A stretch of 64,000 bases of DNA, from the NCBI RefSeq assembly GCF_019635935.1, contig NZ_JAHBYN010000001.1, forward strand, positions 744,001-808,000. Direction: 5' to 3'. Each line of letters begins with the position of its first letter. Within the stretch, counting starts at the first letter, position 1. The stretch is from Parvibaculum sp. Lineage in GTDB: Bacteria > Pseudomonadota > Alphaproteobacteria > Parvibaculales > Parvibaculaceae. Under the pieces are notes generated by a model. It was not told the origin of the DNA, searched no databases, and saw only the letters and a program-made list of their open reading frames with translations. Shown piece after piece: positions 20,650-29,963 of the stretch. The translations under genes were made by a program, and so were the position numbers.

Positions 20650-22404
20650 TCAAACCAGCATTTTGCCCTCTTCGGAGACGCTGGCCGCTTCCGGATCGTC
20701 GCCGAGGATCATCTCGTTATGCGCCGCGCCCGAGGGGATCATCGGGTAGCAGTTCTCGAACTTGTCGACCACGCAATCGAGGATGACGGGGCCGGGGACC
20801 TCGATCATCTGCTTGATCGCGCCGTCGAGCTCGGACGGCTTCGAGGCGCGGATGCCGGTCGCGCCATAGGCTTCCGCCAGCTTGACGAAATCGGGCAGCG
20901 AATCCGAATAGGAATGCGAATAGCGGCCCTCATGCAGCAGCTCCTGCCACTGCCGGACCATGCCCATATATTCGTTGTTGATAATGAAAATCTTGACCGG
21001 CAGCATGAACTGCACCGCGGTCGAGAGCTCCTGAATGCACATCTGGATCGAGGCTTCGCCGGCGATGTCGATGACCAGCGCCTGCGGATGCGCGATCTGG
21101 ACGCCGATTGCGGCCGGAAACCCGTAGCCCATCGTGCCGAGGCCGCCCGACGTCATCCAGCGGTTCGGCTGCTCGAACGGGAAGTGCTGCGCCGCCCACA
21201 TCTGATGCTGGCCGACTTCGGTGGTGATGTAGGTCTCGCGGTGCTTCGACAATTCGTAAAGCCGCTGGATCGCCTGTTGCGGCTTGATGACATCGTCATT
21301 GGTCTTGAACGACAGCGACTTTCGCGCGCGCCATGTCTCGATCTGCTTCCACCAGCTTGCAAGCGCGTCCTTGTCGGGACGGCGCGCCTTCGACTTCCAG
21401 ATGCGCAGCATGTCTTCGAGCACATGGGCGCAATCGCCGATGATGCCGATATCGACATGGACGTTCTTGTTGATCGACGAGGCGTCGATATCGACATGGA
21501 TCTTCTTCGAATGGGGCGCGAAGGCGTCGAGACGCCCCGTGACGCGGTCGTCGAAGCGCGCGCCGATATTGATCAGCACGTCGCAATCGTGCATCGCGTT
21601 GTTGGCCTCGAACGTCCCGTGCATGCCGAGCATGCCGAGCCATTGCCTGTCGGACGCCGGATAGGCGCCGAGCCCCATCAGGGTCGAGGTGATCGGATAG
21701 CCGGTCAGGCGCACGAATTCGCGCAGCAACTGGCTGGCGACCGTGCCTGAATTGATGATGCCGCCGCCGGTATAGAAGACCGGCTTCTTCGCATTGGCGA
21801 TCAGGTCGACCGCTTTCTTGATCGCTTCGATATCGCCCTTGACCTTCGGCCGGTAGGTGCGGTGAACGACGTTTTGCGGGCCGGCATATTCGCCCTTCTG
21901 GAACTGAACGTCCTTCGGAATGTCGATGACGACGGGGCCCGGACGGCCATGCGTCGCGACATAGAACGCCTCGTGCATGACGCGCGTCAGCTCCTGCGGC
22001 GACTTCACCAGCCAATTGTGCTTGGTGCAGTGGCGCGTGATACCGACCGTGTCGCATTCCTGGAAGGCGTCGGAGCCGATGAGATGCGTGGCGACCTGCC
22101 CCGTGAGGCAGACGATCGGGATCGAATCCATCAAGGCGTCGGTGAGCCCGGTGACGGCATTGGTGGCGCCGGGACCGGAGGTGACGAGCACGACGCCGGG
22201 CTTGCCCGTGGAGCGCGCATAGCCTTCCGCCGCATGAACCGCGCCCTGCTCGTGGCGGACCAGGATGTGGCGGATCTTGTTCTGCTGGAACAGCGCGTCG
22301 TAGATCGGCAGCACGGCGCCGCCGGGATAGCCGAAAATCGTGTCCACGCCCTGATCGACCAGCGCCTTGATGACGATTTCCGCGCCTGTCAGTTCCTGAG
22401 CCAT
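20650..22404 (-). CDS. ilvB: Acetolactate synthase large (catalytic) subunit
   Basis: A 584-residue thiamine-diphosphate enzyme catalysing the first common step of branched-chain amino acid synthesis. Features are the N-terminal IFGYPGGAVLPIYDAL, catalytic Glu in VRHEQGAVHAAEGYARS near 58, the FAD-binding middle domain, and the ThDP-binding segment around IDIAGEASIQM (the usual Gly-Asp is Gly-Glu here) with INNEYMGMVRQWQ. Start 22404 gives MAQELTGAEIVIKALV; the 15 codons before it belong to the leader. The leader holds two small GC hairpins near 22424-22441 and 22466-22480, but no Ile/Leu/Val-rich control peptide. Confidence 0.96.
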   Translation of the reverse strand: MAQELTGAEIVIKALVDQGVDTIFGYPGGAVLPIYDALFQQNKIRHILVRHEQGAVHAAEGYARSTGKPGVVLVTSGPGATNAVTGLTDALMDSIPIVCLTGQVATHLIGSDAFQECDTVGITRHCTKHNWLVKSPQELTRVMHEAFYVATHGRPGPVVIDIPKDVQFQKGEYAGPQNVVHRTYRPKVKGDIEAIKKAVDLIANAKKPVFYTGGGIINSGTVASQLLREFVRLTGYPITSTLMGLGAYPASDRQWLGMLGMHGTFEANNAMHDCDVLINIGARFDDRVTGRLDAFAPHSKKIHVDIDASSINKNVHVDIGIIGDCAHVLEDMLRIWKSKARRPDKDALASWWKQIETWRARKSLSFKTNDDVIKPQQAIQRLYELSKHRETYITTEVGQHQMWAAQHFPFEQPNRWMTSGGLGTMGYGFPAAIGVQIAHPQALVIDIAGEASIQMCIQELSTAVQFMLPVKIFIINNEYMGMVRQWQELLHEGRYSHSYSDSLPDFVKLAEAYGATGIRASKPSELDGAIKQMIEVPGPVILDCVVDKFENCYPMIPSGAAHNEMILGDDPEAASVSEEGKMLV

Positions 22405-22513
22405 CGGTCCGGTCCTTGCGAGGCCCCGAAAAGGGGCCAGAAACAACAAAGCGGCTCGCGCAATGCCCGGAATCCGGGCGTTTTCAAGCGCATCGCCGCC
22501 GAAAGCGCGGGCA

Positions 22514-22541
22514 ACCTAACCGCGCTTCAGGACCGGGTCAA
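22514..22541 (-). promoter_or_regulatory. Likely ilvB promoter
   Basis: Minus-strand hexamers TTGACC (22536-22541) and TTAGGT (22514-22519) are 16 bases apart, about 110 bases before the ilvB ATG. The -35 lies inside the 3' end of miaA. Confidence 0.55.
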
Positions 22542-23471
22542 CCCCAAATCGTCAATAAATGAAAAGATTTCTGCATTAACACTTTCCGAAAATTGCGTGT
22601 GGAATGGCTTCCACGCAATCATCTGAGTCCGCATCCAGGTTTCCTGCCGCTTCGCATAGGCCCGTGTTTCGGCCTGTCCGGCGGCGATGGCCTCCTCGAT
22701 GAGGAGGGCACCGGCGAGATGCGCCATCAGTGGCCGAAGCCCCAGCGCCTTCATGGCGGGCAGCGCTGGGTCGAGATCGAGCGCCGCCATGGCCGCCGCC
22801 TCCGCCAGTGCCCCCTCCGCGACCATGCGCTCGAAGCGGGCATCGGCGCGGGCCCGCAGAACCTCGCGGTCGGGCATCAGCACGATTTTGGCGAAACGCC
22901 CGGCGACGAGCGGCACCGGCGGCACCTGCTGCCATTCGCTCAAAGGCCGGCCTGTCGCCCGCGCCACCTCGATGCCGCGCGCGATGCGCTGGCGGTCGGA
23001 CGGGCGGATGGTGGCGGCAAGCGCCGGATCGGCCGCCGCCAGCAGCGCATGGGCGCCCTCGCCCGCCGCGGCGACCTCTTCCCGCACCGCGCGGCGAAGC
23101 TCCGCCGGGATCGCCGGGATCGGCGCAAGGCCTTCGACAAGCGCCCGGAAATAGAGCCCGGTCCCGCCGACAACGATGGGAACATGGTCGCGCCCGGCAA
23201 TCTCGCCCATGACCTGCGCCGCCCGCACCGCCCAGCGCCCGGCCGAAAGCGGCGCGTCGGCGGCCTGAACGCCGTAGAGATGATGGGGAAAGAGCGCCTC
23301 CTCGACGGCGGAGGGCCGCGCGGTCAGCACCCGCATCTCGCGGTAGAGCTGCATCGAATCGGCATTGACGATTTCGCCGCCCAGCCGCCCGGCAAGCGCC
23401 AGCGCCAGCGCGGACTTGCCGCTCGCGGTCGGCCCTGCAATAAGGACGGCTCTGCCGACGTCGACACTCAC
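22527..23471 (-). CDS. miaA: tRNA dimethylallyltransferase
   Basis: A 314-residue enzyme that adds a dimethylallyl group to A37 of tRNAs reading UNN codons. P-loop GPTASGKSALALALA lies near residue 12, followed by the NADSMQLYREM substrate motif and PIVVGGTGLYFRAL. The start is taken as GTG 23471, giving VSVDVGRAVLIAG, because AAGGAG lies 7 bases upstream; the longer frame would run through serB. It is divergent from serB with only 25 bases between start codons, so control elements must be shared. Confidence 0.94.
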   Translation of the reverse strand: MSVDVGRAVLIAGPTASGKSALALALAGRLGGEIVNADSMQLYREMRVLTARPSAVEEALFPHHLYGVQAADAPLSAGRWAVRAAQVMGEIAGRDHVPIVVGGTGLYFRALVEGLAPIPAIPAELRRAVREEVAAAGEGAHALLAAADPALAATIRPSDRQRIARGIEVARATGRPLSEWQQVPPVPLVAGRFAKIVLMPDREVLRARADARFERMVAEGALAEAAAMAALDLDPALPAMKALGLRPLMAHLAGALLIEEAIAAGQAETRAYAKRQETWMRTQMIAWKPFHTQFSESVNAEIFSFIDDLGLTRS

Positions 23472-23496
23472 GAAAAGGCTCCTTCCGGTTCCGGCG

Positions 23497-24384
23497 ATGA
23501 AATACGTCCTGACGCTGATAGGCAACAAAGAGACGCCGCTGGCAAGCGCGCATGTGGACGCGGCGCGCGCGCTGCTGCTGGCGCCGACCGCGCCGCACTG
23601 GCTCGCCGACGGCATCGCCTGCGACATCGCCTTCGAAACGCCGAACGCAAAAACGGTCGAAGTGGCGGCGCGCGCGGCGCTGAAAGGCGCAAGGATCGAC
23701 CTTGCCGTGCTGCCCGCCGAAGACCGCCGCAAGAAGCTCCTCGTCGCCGACATGGATTCGACCATTATCGGCCAGGAGTGCATCGACGAACTCGCCGACG
23801 AACTGGGCTTGAAGCCGCAGATCGCCGCCATCACCGAACGCGCCATGAAGGGCGAAATCGAATTCGAACCGGCGCTCAGGGAGCGCGTGGCGCTGCTAAA
23901 GGGCCTCGACATCGCGGCGCTCGAAAAAGTCTATCGCGCCCGCATCACCGAAACGCCGGGCGGACGCACACTCACCGCCACCATGCGCGCCCATGGCGCG
24001 GCCTGCGCGCTTGTCTCGGGCGGTTTCAGCTTTTTCACCTCACGCGTCGCCGCCGCCGTCGGCTTCGACGTCAATCAGGCGAATGAGCTGCTGTTCGAAA
24101 ACGAAAAGCTGACCGGTGCGGTGCAGGAACCGATCCTCGGCCGCCAGGCCAAGATCGATGCGCTGACGCGCCTGCGCGCCGAATTGAAACTCGCGAACCA
24201 CGAAACAATGGCGGTCGGCGACGGCGCCAATGATCTCGGCATGATCGGCGAAGCGGGGCTCGGCGTCGCCTTCCACGCCAAGCCGGTCGTGGCGGAAGCG
24301 GCGGATGCGCGCATCGATCACGGCGACCTGACGGCGCTGCTTTATTTGCAGGGATACCGGCAGGACGAAATCCGGCAGGACTGA
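23497..24384 (+). CDS. serB: Phosphoserine phosphatase
   Basis: A 295-residue HAD-family enzyme for the last step of serine synthesis. The N-terminal 80 residues are an ACT-like extension. HAD motif I is LLVADMDSTIIGQECIDELA near 83-102 (nucleophile Asp in DMDST), motif II is ALVSGGFSFFT, and motif IV is MAVGDGANDLGMI. Start 23497 (MKYVLTLIGNKETPLASA) is the family start; the earlier in-frame codons overlap miaA. Its 3' end converges on degP with 6 bases between stops. Confidence 0.95.
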   Translation: MKYVLTLIGNKETPLASAHVDAARALLLAPTAPHWLADGIACDIAFETPNAKTVEVAARAALKGARIDLAVLPAEDRRKKLLVADMDSTIIGQECIDELADELGLKPQIAAITERAMKGEIEFEPALRERVALLKGLDIAALEKVYRARITETPGGRTLTATMRAHGAACALVSGGFSFFTSRVAAAVGFDVNQANELLFENEKLTGAVQEPILGRQAKIDALTRLRAELKLANHETMAVGDGANDLGMIGEAGLGVAFHAKPVVAEAADARIDHGDLTALLYLQGYRQDEIRQD

Positions 24385-24390
24385 AGCGCC

Positions 24391-25836
24391 CTACTCGCCG
24401 CCAAGCCTGAGCGCGACGAAGCGGATATCGCCGCCGCTTGAAAGCCGGAGCAGCACGGTGTTGCGCCCTGCTTTTTCCTCCGAACCGACGATGCGCTCGA
24501 CATCGGCCGGGCGCGCCACATCGCGCTGCGCGATCTGCACAATGACATCGCCGGGACGGACGCCCTTTTCGGCCGCCGCGCTCAACGGATCGACATCCGT
24601 CACCAGAACGCCATTGGTCGCCGCATCGACGTTGAAGCGCCGGCGCGTTTCGGCGGTGAGTTCGGCGAGGCTGAGGCCAAGCACGACGGTCTGCGCCGGC
24701 ACGGGCGTCTCGGCCGGCGATTTCGCCTCGACCTGCTCTTCGGATTCGTCGAGCCGCGCCACCGCAACCTTGATGCCGATGGTCCGGCCGCCGCGGAAAA
24801 TTTCGACATCGACCGTCTTGCCGACTTCCGTTTCGGCAACGATGCGCGGCAGATCGCGCATGGATGCGATGTTGCGCCCGTCGAAACTGAGCACGATGTC
24901 GCCGGCCTCGACGCCCGCATCCGCCGCCGGTCCGCCTTCGTTGACACCGGCGACCAGCGCACCGCGCGCCGGGGAAAGACCGAGGCTATCGGCGATTTCC
25001 GGCGTCACCGTCTGGATGCGCACGCCAATCCAGCCGCGCCGCGTTTCGCCATGCTCGATAATCTGGTCGACGATGGAGCGAACCGTTGAGGCGGGAATGG
25101 CAAAGCCGATACCGACCGACGCGCCCGATGGCGAGATGATCGCCGAATTGACGCCGACCACGCGGCCTTCCATGTCGAAAAGCGGCCCGCCGGAATTGCC
25201 CCGGTTGATCGAGGCGTCCGTCTGGATGAAATCGTCGTAATTGCCGGCGTGAATGTCGCGGTTGAGCGCGGAGATGATGCCGGCCGTCACCGTGCCGCCA
25301 AGACCGAAGGGATTGCCGATCGCGATCACCCAGTCGCCGACGCGCGCCTTCGAGCTGTCGCCGAGTTCGACGAAAGGCAGCGGCGTCCGGCTCTCGACCT
25401 TGAGCACGGCGATGTCGGTTTTCGGATCGCGTCCCATGAGTGTCGCCGGCAACGTCGTGCCGTCGGTCATCACGATCTCGATCTTGTCGGCGCCGTCGAT
25501 CACATGATTGTTGGTGACGACGATGCCGCTCGGGTCGATGAAGAAACCAGAGCCGAGCGACTGCACGCGCTGCGGCTGCTGGCCCTGCTGTTCCATGAAA
25601 TCGCGGAAGAAATCGTGAAGCGGCGAATCCTCCGGCACGCCGGGAATGGGCCGGCGGCCGGGATCGAGAACCTGAGATGTCGAGATGTTGACGACGGCCG
25701 GCGAAAGGCGCTCGGCAAGGTCGGCGAAACTGTCGGGTGCGTTTTGCGCCTGCGCGGACGGGGCGAAAGCCAGAAACGCCGCCACCGCGCCGCCCAAAGC
25801 GGCGCGCCGTGCCCGCCGGAAACCCGTCAATATCAT
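24391..25836 (-). CDS. degP: Periplasmic Do-type serine protease (DegP/DegQ family)
   Basis: A 481-residue protease with a cleavable signal peptide (AFLAFAPSAQAQ, cut near 31). The catalytic triad is His in VTNNHVIDG, Asp in PKTDIAVLKV and Ser in RGNSGGPLFD. Two PDZ domains follow (about 280-370 and 390-475). It degrades or refolds damaged envelope proteins. It lies downstream of hflK-hflC-DUF2065, a common alphaproteobacterial arrangement, making this an envelope quality-control block. Confidence 0.94.
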   Translation of the reverse strand: MILTGFRRARRAALGGAVAAFLAFAPSAQAQNAPDSFADLAERLSPAVVNISTSQVLDPGRRPIPGVPEDSPLHDFFRDFMEQQGQQPQRVQSLGSGFFIDPSGIVVTNNHVIDGADKIEIVMTDGTTLPATLMGRDPKTDIAVLKVESRTPLPFVELGDSSKARVGDWVIAIGNPFGLGGTVTAGIISALNRDIHAGNYDDFIQTDASINRGNSGGPLFDMEGRVVGVNSAIISPSGASVGIGFAIPASTVRSIVDQIIEHGETRRGWIGVRIQTVTPEIADSLGLSPARGALVAGVNEGGPAADAGVEAGDIVLSFDGRNIASMRDLPRIVAETEVGKTVDVEIFRGGRTIGIKVAVARLDESEEQVEAKSPAETPVPAQTVVLGLSLAELTAETRRRFNVDAATNGVLVTDVDPLSAAAEKGVRPGDVIVQIAQRDVARPADVERIVGSEEKAGRNTVLLRLSSGGDIRFVALRLGGE

Positions 25837-25928
25837 CGAAACGCCACTCCCCTCGGCCGGTCCGCCGCGCCTTCGGGGTGCGGCTCTGGCTTCATTGTGA
25901 GCCGGATTATGGACGAATTGAGGCGCGC

Positions 25929-26120
25929 TCAGCCACGAACCAGCCAGACGATGAAAACCCCGGCGGCAAGCGCCACCACACCGGCAAGCCTCAACGCCTG
26001 TTCGGGCTGCAAGGAAACGGCGGCCATGGCCCGGCGCATCGGGCCGGGAAAGGCGGCATAGGCAAGCCCTTCAAGCGCAATGGCAAGCCCGAACGCGGTG
26101 AGAAGATCGACCCACGCCAC
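25929..26120 (-). CDS. DUF2065 small membrane protein (YjeT type)
   Basis: A 63-residue protein with two hydrophobic segments (about 3-25 and 43-61) and the family-like LEGLAYAAFPGPMRRAM centre. DUF2065 proteins are usually encoded after hflC; here the gap to the hflC stop is 3 bases. The molecular role is unknown. Confidence 0.88.
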   Translation of the reverse strand: MAWVDLLTAFGLAIALEGLAYAAFPGPMRRAMAAVSLQPEQALRLAGVVALAAGVFIVWLVRG

Positions 26121-26123
26121 CGA

Positions 26124-27002
26124 TCAACGCCGGACGCGACCGGCCTCCGCGCCGAAGTAGCGGAAGAACTCGCCCTCGGGTGTCACGATCATCGTCGTGT
26201 TGTCGCCCTTCAGGCCTTCGCGATAAGCCTGCATCGAGCGATAGAAGGCGAAGAACTCGGTATCGCGCGAATACGCTTCCGCATAGATGTTGTTGCGCGT
26301 CGCATCGCCCTCGCCTCGCGCGAGCTGTCCGTCGCGTTCCGCCTCGGCGATGATGACGGTCGCCTCGCGGTCGGCACGCGCACGAATGCGCTGCGCTTCC
26401 TCGTTACCTTGCGCACGGATTTCGGCCGCTTCGCGTTCGCGCTCGGTCTGCATACGCTGATAGATCGCCTGACTGTTCTGCTCCGGCAGATCGGCGCGGC
26501 GAATACGCACATCGACCACTTCGATACCGAACTGCAACGCAGCCGCGTTGAACGCCGTCTGGATGTTCCGCATCAACCCGGCGCGATTGTCGCGCACCAG
26601 TTCTTCCAGCGTGTGATCGCCGAGCACGTTTCTCAGCGACGACACGAAGTTGGGCTGAAGCCGCTGCGCGGCGTTACGCGGGTCGCCGACCGACTGGTAG
26701 AAGCGCAGCGAATCGACGATGCGGTAGCGCGCGAAAGCGTCGACCACCAGACGCTTGCGGTCCTTGGCGATGATTTCCTCGGCCGGCGAATCGAGATTGA
26801 GAATGCGCTTGTCGATATAGACAACATTCTGGATGACCGGCAGCTTCCAGTGCAGGCCGGGCTCGGTGATGACCTGTCGCGGGTCGCCGAACTGCAGCAC
26901 GATGGCCTGCTGCGTCATGCCGACCGTGAAGGCGGAGAGGTAGAGAACGAAGGCAACGACGACCGCGGTGACGCCGGCGCCTATGGCTATGGACCTGTTC
27001 AT
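26124..27002 (-). CDS. hflC: HflC, FtsH-protease modulator (SPFH family)
   Basis: A 292-residue inner-membrane protein: one N-terminal membrane helix (about 8-25), an SPFH/band 7 domain (GLHWKLPVIQNVVYIDKRIL), then a long charged coiled coil (about 190-240, ERDGQLARGEGDATRN). It forms a cage with HflK around FtsH. Its ATG overlaps the hflK stop by four bases. Confidence 0.95.
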   Translation of the reverse strand: MNRSIAIGAGVTAVVVAFVLYLSAFTVGMTQQAIVLQFGDPRQVITEPGLHWKLPVIQNVVYIDKRILNLDSPAEEIIAKDRKRLVVDAFARYRIVDSLRFYQSVGDPRNAAQRLQPNFVSSLRNVLGDHTLEELVRDNRAGLMRNIQTAFNAAALQFGIEVVDVRIRRADLPEQNSQAIYQRMQTEREREAAEIRAQGNEEAQRIRARADREATVIIAEAERDGQLARGEGDATRNNIYAEAYSRDTEFFAFYRSMQAYREGLKGDNTTMIVTPEGEFFRYFGAEAGRVRR

Positions 27003-28180
27003 CGGCCACCTCCCGTAGCGGCGTTCGAGCCCGACGACGTCGTGCCGGAGGCCGGCCCTCTCGGCTTCAGCTCATTGAGCGGCAGATAGGGCAACACGTT
27101 CTGCCCGCCCTGCGCGCCGTCCATCAGCACCTTGTTCATACCGCCGAGAACTTCCTGCATGGTTTCGAGATAGATGCGCCGCCGCGTCACGTCGGTCGCC
27201 TTCCGGTATTCCTCGTAGATCGAGACGAAACGGCCGGCCTCGCCCTGCGCTTCGGCGACGATCTGTTCGCGGTAGGCTTCGGCGGCCTGCGTGATCTGCG
27301 CCGCGTCGCCGCGTGCCCGCGGAATGACGGTGTTGGCGTAGGTCTCGGCCTGGTTGCGCAACCGCTCCTGGTCGGCACGCGCCGCCTGCACGTCGCGGAA
27401 CGCGTCCAGCACCTGTCCCGGCGGATCGACCTTCTGCAGCCGGACCTCGGTGATTTCGATGCCGGCGCCATAGCTGTCGAGCGTTGTCTGCAAGCCGGCG
27501 CGCACCTGGTTCTGCACTTCGCTGCGGCCGACCGTCTGCAGCACTTCGATCTGCGACTGGCCCACCGCTTCGCGCATCATGCTCTCGGCAACCGCCTTCA
27601 CCGCACGGTCGGGATCCTCGACATTGAACAGATATGAATGCGCGCTGTTGATGCGCCACTGCACCGAAAAGCCGATATCGACGATATTTTCGTCGCCGGT
27701 CAGCATCAGGCTTTCTTCCGGCACGGCGATCGGCGTGTTGCCGGCCAGGCGAATACCGATATCGACGGTCGTGATGTTGGTGACCGCCGGCGTGTAGACC
27801 GTTTCGATCGGGAACGGAAATTTCATGTGAAGGCCGGGCTCGACCGTGCGGACGAGCTTGCCGAAACGCAGCACGATGCCCTGTTCGTTGACATTGACCC
27901 GGTAGAACGAGCTGTAGGCGATGAGCCCGAGGATCACGAGACCGATCAGGATGAACGGCCCTGAGCCGCCGCCTGCGCCCGTGCCGGTTGCACCGCCGCC
28001 ACCGCCGCCACCCGGAAACATCTGCCGGAATTTCTCTTGCGCGCGCCGGATCAATTCATCGAGATCGGGCGGCTGATTGCCGCCGCCGGAAGGCCCCTGC
28101 CCCCACGGACCGCGATTGCCGCCGCCACCGCCTCCGCCGCCCTGCCAGCCGCCGCCGCCGTTCTGATTGCTCCAGGGCAT
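26999..28180 (-). CDS. hflK: HflK, FtsH-protease modulator (SPFH family)
   Basis: A 393-residue partner of HflC. It has a Gly-rich N-terminal cytoplasmic tail (MPWSNQNGGGGWQGGG), one membrane helix near 95-115, an SPFH domain (GLHMKFPFPIETVYTPAVTN) and a C-terminal coiled coil. Start 28180 fits the family N-terminus. It is first of the hflK-hflC-DUF2065 unit and is divergent from mrp. Confidence 0.95.
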   Translation of the reverse strand: MPWSNQNGGGGWQGGGGGGGGNRGPWGQGPSGGGNQPPDLDELIRRAQEKFRQMFPGGGGGGGATGTGAGGGSGPFILIGLVILGLIAYSSFYRVNVNEQGIVLRFGKLVRTVEPGLHMKFPFPIETVYTPAVTNITTVDIGIRLAGNTPIAVPEESLMLTGDENIVDIGFSVQWRINSAHSYLFNVEDPDRAVKAVAESMMREAVGQSQIEVLQTVGRSEVQNQVRAGLQTTLDSYGAGIEITEVRLQKVDPPGQVLDAFRDVQAARADQERLRNQAETYANTVIPRARGDAAQITQAAEAYREQIVAEAQGEAGRFVSIYEEYRKATDVTRRRIYLETMQEVLGGMNKVLMDGAQGGQNVLPYLPLNELKPRGPASGTTSSGSNAATGGGR

Positions 28181-28327
28181 CGATATTCCTTCGATTGCGA
28201 AATGAGAGATCGGTTGGAAACGTTGGTACCGGGGGTTATATGACAGACAACATGCCCACGCAACGCGAACCGGACGAAACTGCGCCCGAAAGTGCCGTGG
28301 AATCATTCACGGACAGGTGATCGAGCC

Positions 28328-29452
28328 ATGAGCGTAAGCCGAGACGATGTAGCTGCCGCACTTTCCGGCGTCGTGGACGACGAAACCGGCAAGGACGTCA
28401 TCGCTGCCGGTATCCTGCAAGGACTGGTCGTGCGCGAGGGGCATGTCGGCTTTTCGCTCGAGGTCGATCCCGCGATGGGCCCGGCGAAAGAACCCCTGCG
28501 CCAGGCCTGCGAGGCGGCTGTGAAGCGCCTGCCCGGCGTCTTGAGCGTGACGGCGGTGTTGACGGCGCATAGCGGCGGCACGGCGGCGCCGCACCGTCAC
28601 ACGCGTGGCGCGGCACCGCAACAGCCGCGCGCGCAGCAGGGCCCGCTGCAAATTCCCGGCGTCAAGGCAATCGTTGCCGTTGCAAGCGGCAAGGGCGGCG
28701 TCGGCAAATCGACGGTCGCGGTCAATCTCGCGCTGGCGCTGGCAAGGCTCGGGCGACGCGTCGGCCTGCTCGACGCCGACATCTACGGCCCCTCCATCCC
28801 GCGCATGATGGGCATCAAGGGCAAGCCCGAGACGCGCGACGGCAAGAAGCTGCTGCCGATGGAAAACCACGGCCTGAAAACCATGTCGATCGGCTTCCTC
28901 GTCGCCGAGGACACGCCGATGATCTGGCGCGGGCCGATGGTGCAGTCGGCGCTGACACAGATGATGATGGATGTCGAATGGGGCGAACTCGACGTGCTGA
29001 TCGTCGACATGCCGCCCGGCACCGGCGATGCGCAACTGACGATGGCGCAGCGCGTGCCGCTGACCGGCGCCGTCATTGTCTCGACGCCGCAGGAAATCGC
29101 GCTGATCGACGCGCGCAAGGGCTATGCGATGTTCGAGAAGACCCATGTGCCGGTCTTCGGCATCGTCGAGAACATGGCCTATTTCATCAGCCCCGGCTCG
29201 GGCGAGAAATCATACATCTTCGGCGAAGGCGGCGCGCGGCGCATGGCCGAAAAGCTCGGCTGCGACTTCCTCGGCGAGGTGCCGCTGCACATGACGATCC
29301 GCGAAACCTCCGACAAGGGCGAGCCGGTGGTGGCGACCGCGCCGGACAGTCCGGAAGCAAAGCCCTACATCGACATCGCCGCCCGCGTCGCCGCGCATAT
29401 CGACCGGGCGCTTGCGGGCCGCAAGGCGCCGGCGATCACGGTCGAGGACTGA
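28328..29452 (+). CDS. mrp: Mrp/ApbC Fe-S cluster carrier ATPase
   Basis: A 374-residue protein with an N-terminal MIP18-like domain (about 5-85) and a MinD-like P-loop ATPase domain. The deviant Walker A is SGKGGVGKSTVAVNLALALA near 120, with switch motifs LLDADIYGPSIPRM and IVDMPPGTGDAQLT. The usual C-x-x-C near the C-terminus is not seen at its canonical spot (ENMAYFISPGSG), so cluster ligation may differ. Start 28328 is chosen over upstream in-frame codons that lack family similarity. Confidence 0.92.
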   Translation: MSVSRDDVAAALSGVVDDETGKDVIAAGILQGLVVREGHVGFSLEVDPAMGPAKEPLRQACEAAVKRLPGVLSVTAVLTAHSGGTAAPHRHTRGAAPQQPRAQQGPLQIPGVKAIVAVASGKGGVGKSTVAVNLALALARLGRRVGLLDADIYGPSIPRMMGIKGKPETRDGKKLLPMENHGLKTMSIGFLVAEDTPMIWRGPMVQSALTQMMMDVEWGELDVLIVDMPPGTGDAQLTMAQRVPLTGAVIVSTPQEIALIDARKGYAMFEKTHVPVFGIVENMAYFISPGSGEKSYIFGEGGARRMAEKLGCDFLGEVPLHMTIRETSDKGEPVVATAPDSPEAKPYIDIAARVAAHIDRALAGRKAPAITVED

Positions 29453-29456
29453 AACG

Positions 29457-29485
29457 AAAAAGGCCGGCCCCGCAAGGGACCGGCC
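29457..29485 (-). terminator. Terminator between mrp and the convergent small gene
   Basis: Stem GGCCGGTCCC/GGGGCCGGCC with a TTGC loop on the minus strand is followed by TTTTT, so it works best for the minus-strand gene. On the plus strand the following T tract is weak. Confidence 0.75.
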
Positions 29486-29508
29486 ATTCCGATACGACGA
29501 TTGAAGCC

Positions 29509-29844
29509 TTAGCGGCCCGCAACCAGCGTCGCGGTTTCGGTCGAGCCGTCGGGCGCCGTCAGCTCCCAGCTCTCGCCGACCTCGCGCGCCGCCGTCGGCA
29601 CGCAATAGGGCTCCTCGCCGCCGAGGAAGCAGGCGGTGTCGCCGTCGATCTCGTAAGTGCCCTCCGCCGTGCTGCCGTCCGGCAGCTTCTGCGAATAGGC
29701 GCCGCCCTCGTCGATAAAGACCGAACGCTCGCCAGCCGGGCCGACCACCTTGACGGTGTTGCCGTAGAAATTGGCGAACGGATCGGCAAGGGCCGCTCCG
29801 GTGAACGCAAACAACGCAACGAGTACACTTACAAATAGGCGCAT
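29509..29844 (-). CDS. Small exported protein of unknown function
   Basis: A 111-residue protein starting MRLFVSVLVALFAFTGAALA, a clear signal peptide cut after about residue 20. The mature part is a small beta-rich domain with two Cys (ACFLGG, PYCVPT) that could form a disulfide. GGGAGGA lies 7 bases before the ATG at 29844, deciding the start over the longer frame. Paralogue-like small periplasmic proteins are common in this group, but I know no function. Confidence 0.75.
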   Translation of the reverse strand: MRLFVSVLVALFAFTGAALADPFANFYGNTVKVVGPAGERSVFIDEGGAYSQKLPDGSTAEGTYEIDGDTACFLGGEEPYCVPTAAREVGESWELTAPDGSTETATLVAGR

Positions 29845-29963
29845 CTTGTCCTCCCTGAAATCAATTCGATCGCCGTGTACCCCAAAGGCGGCGCATGTTT
29901 GCACGGCCCTTGGCATGCGGAAAGATGCATTCCGGTACCGGAACATATCTTTCCGTCATTCTC

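Noticed and set aside
22404..22500. Leader peptide for ilvB attenuation (a frame beginning near 22489 through two hairpins)
   Set aside because: It has no run of Ile, Leu or Val codons, so a classic attenuator is not supported. The hairpins are recorded under ilvB.
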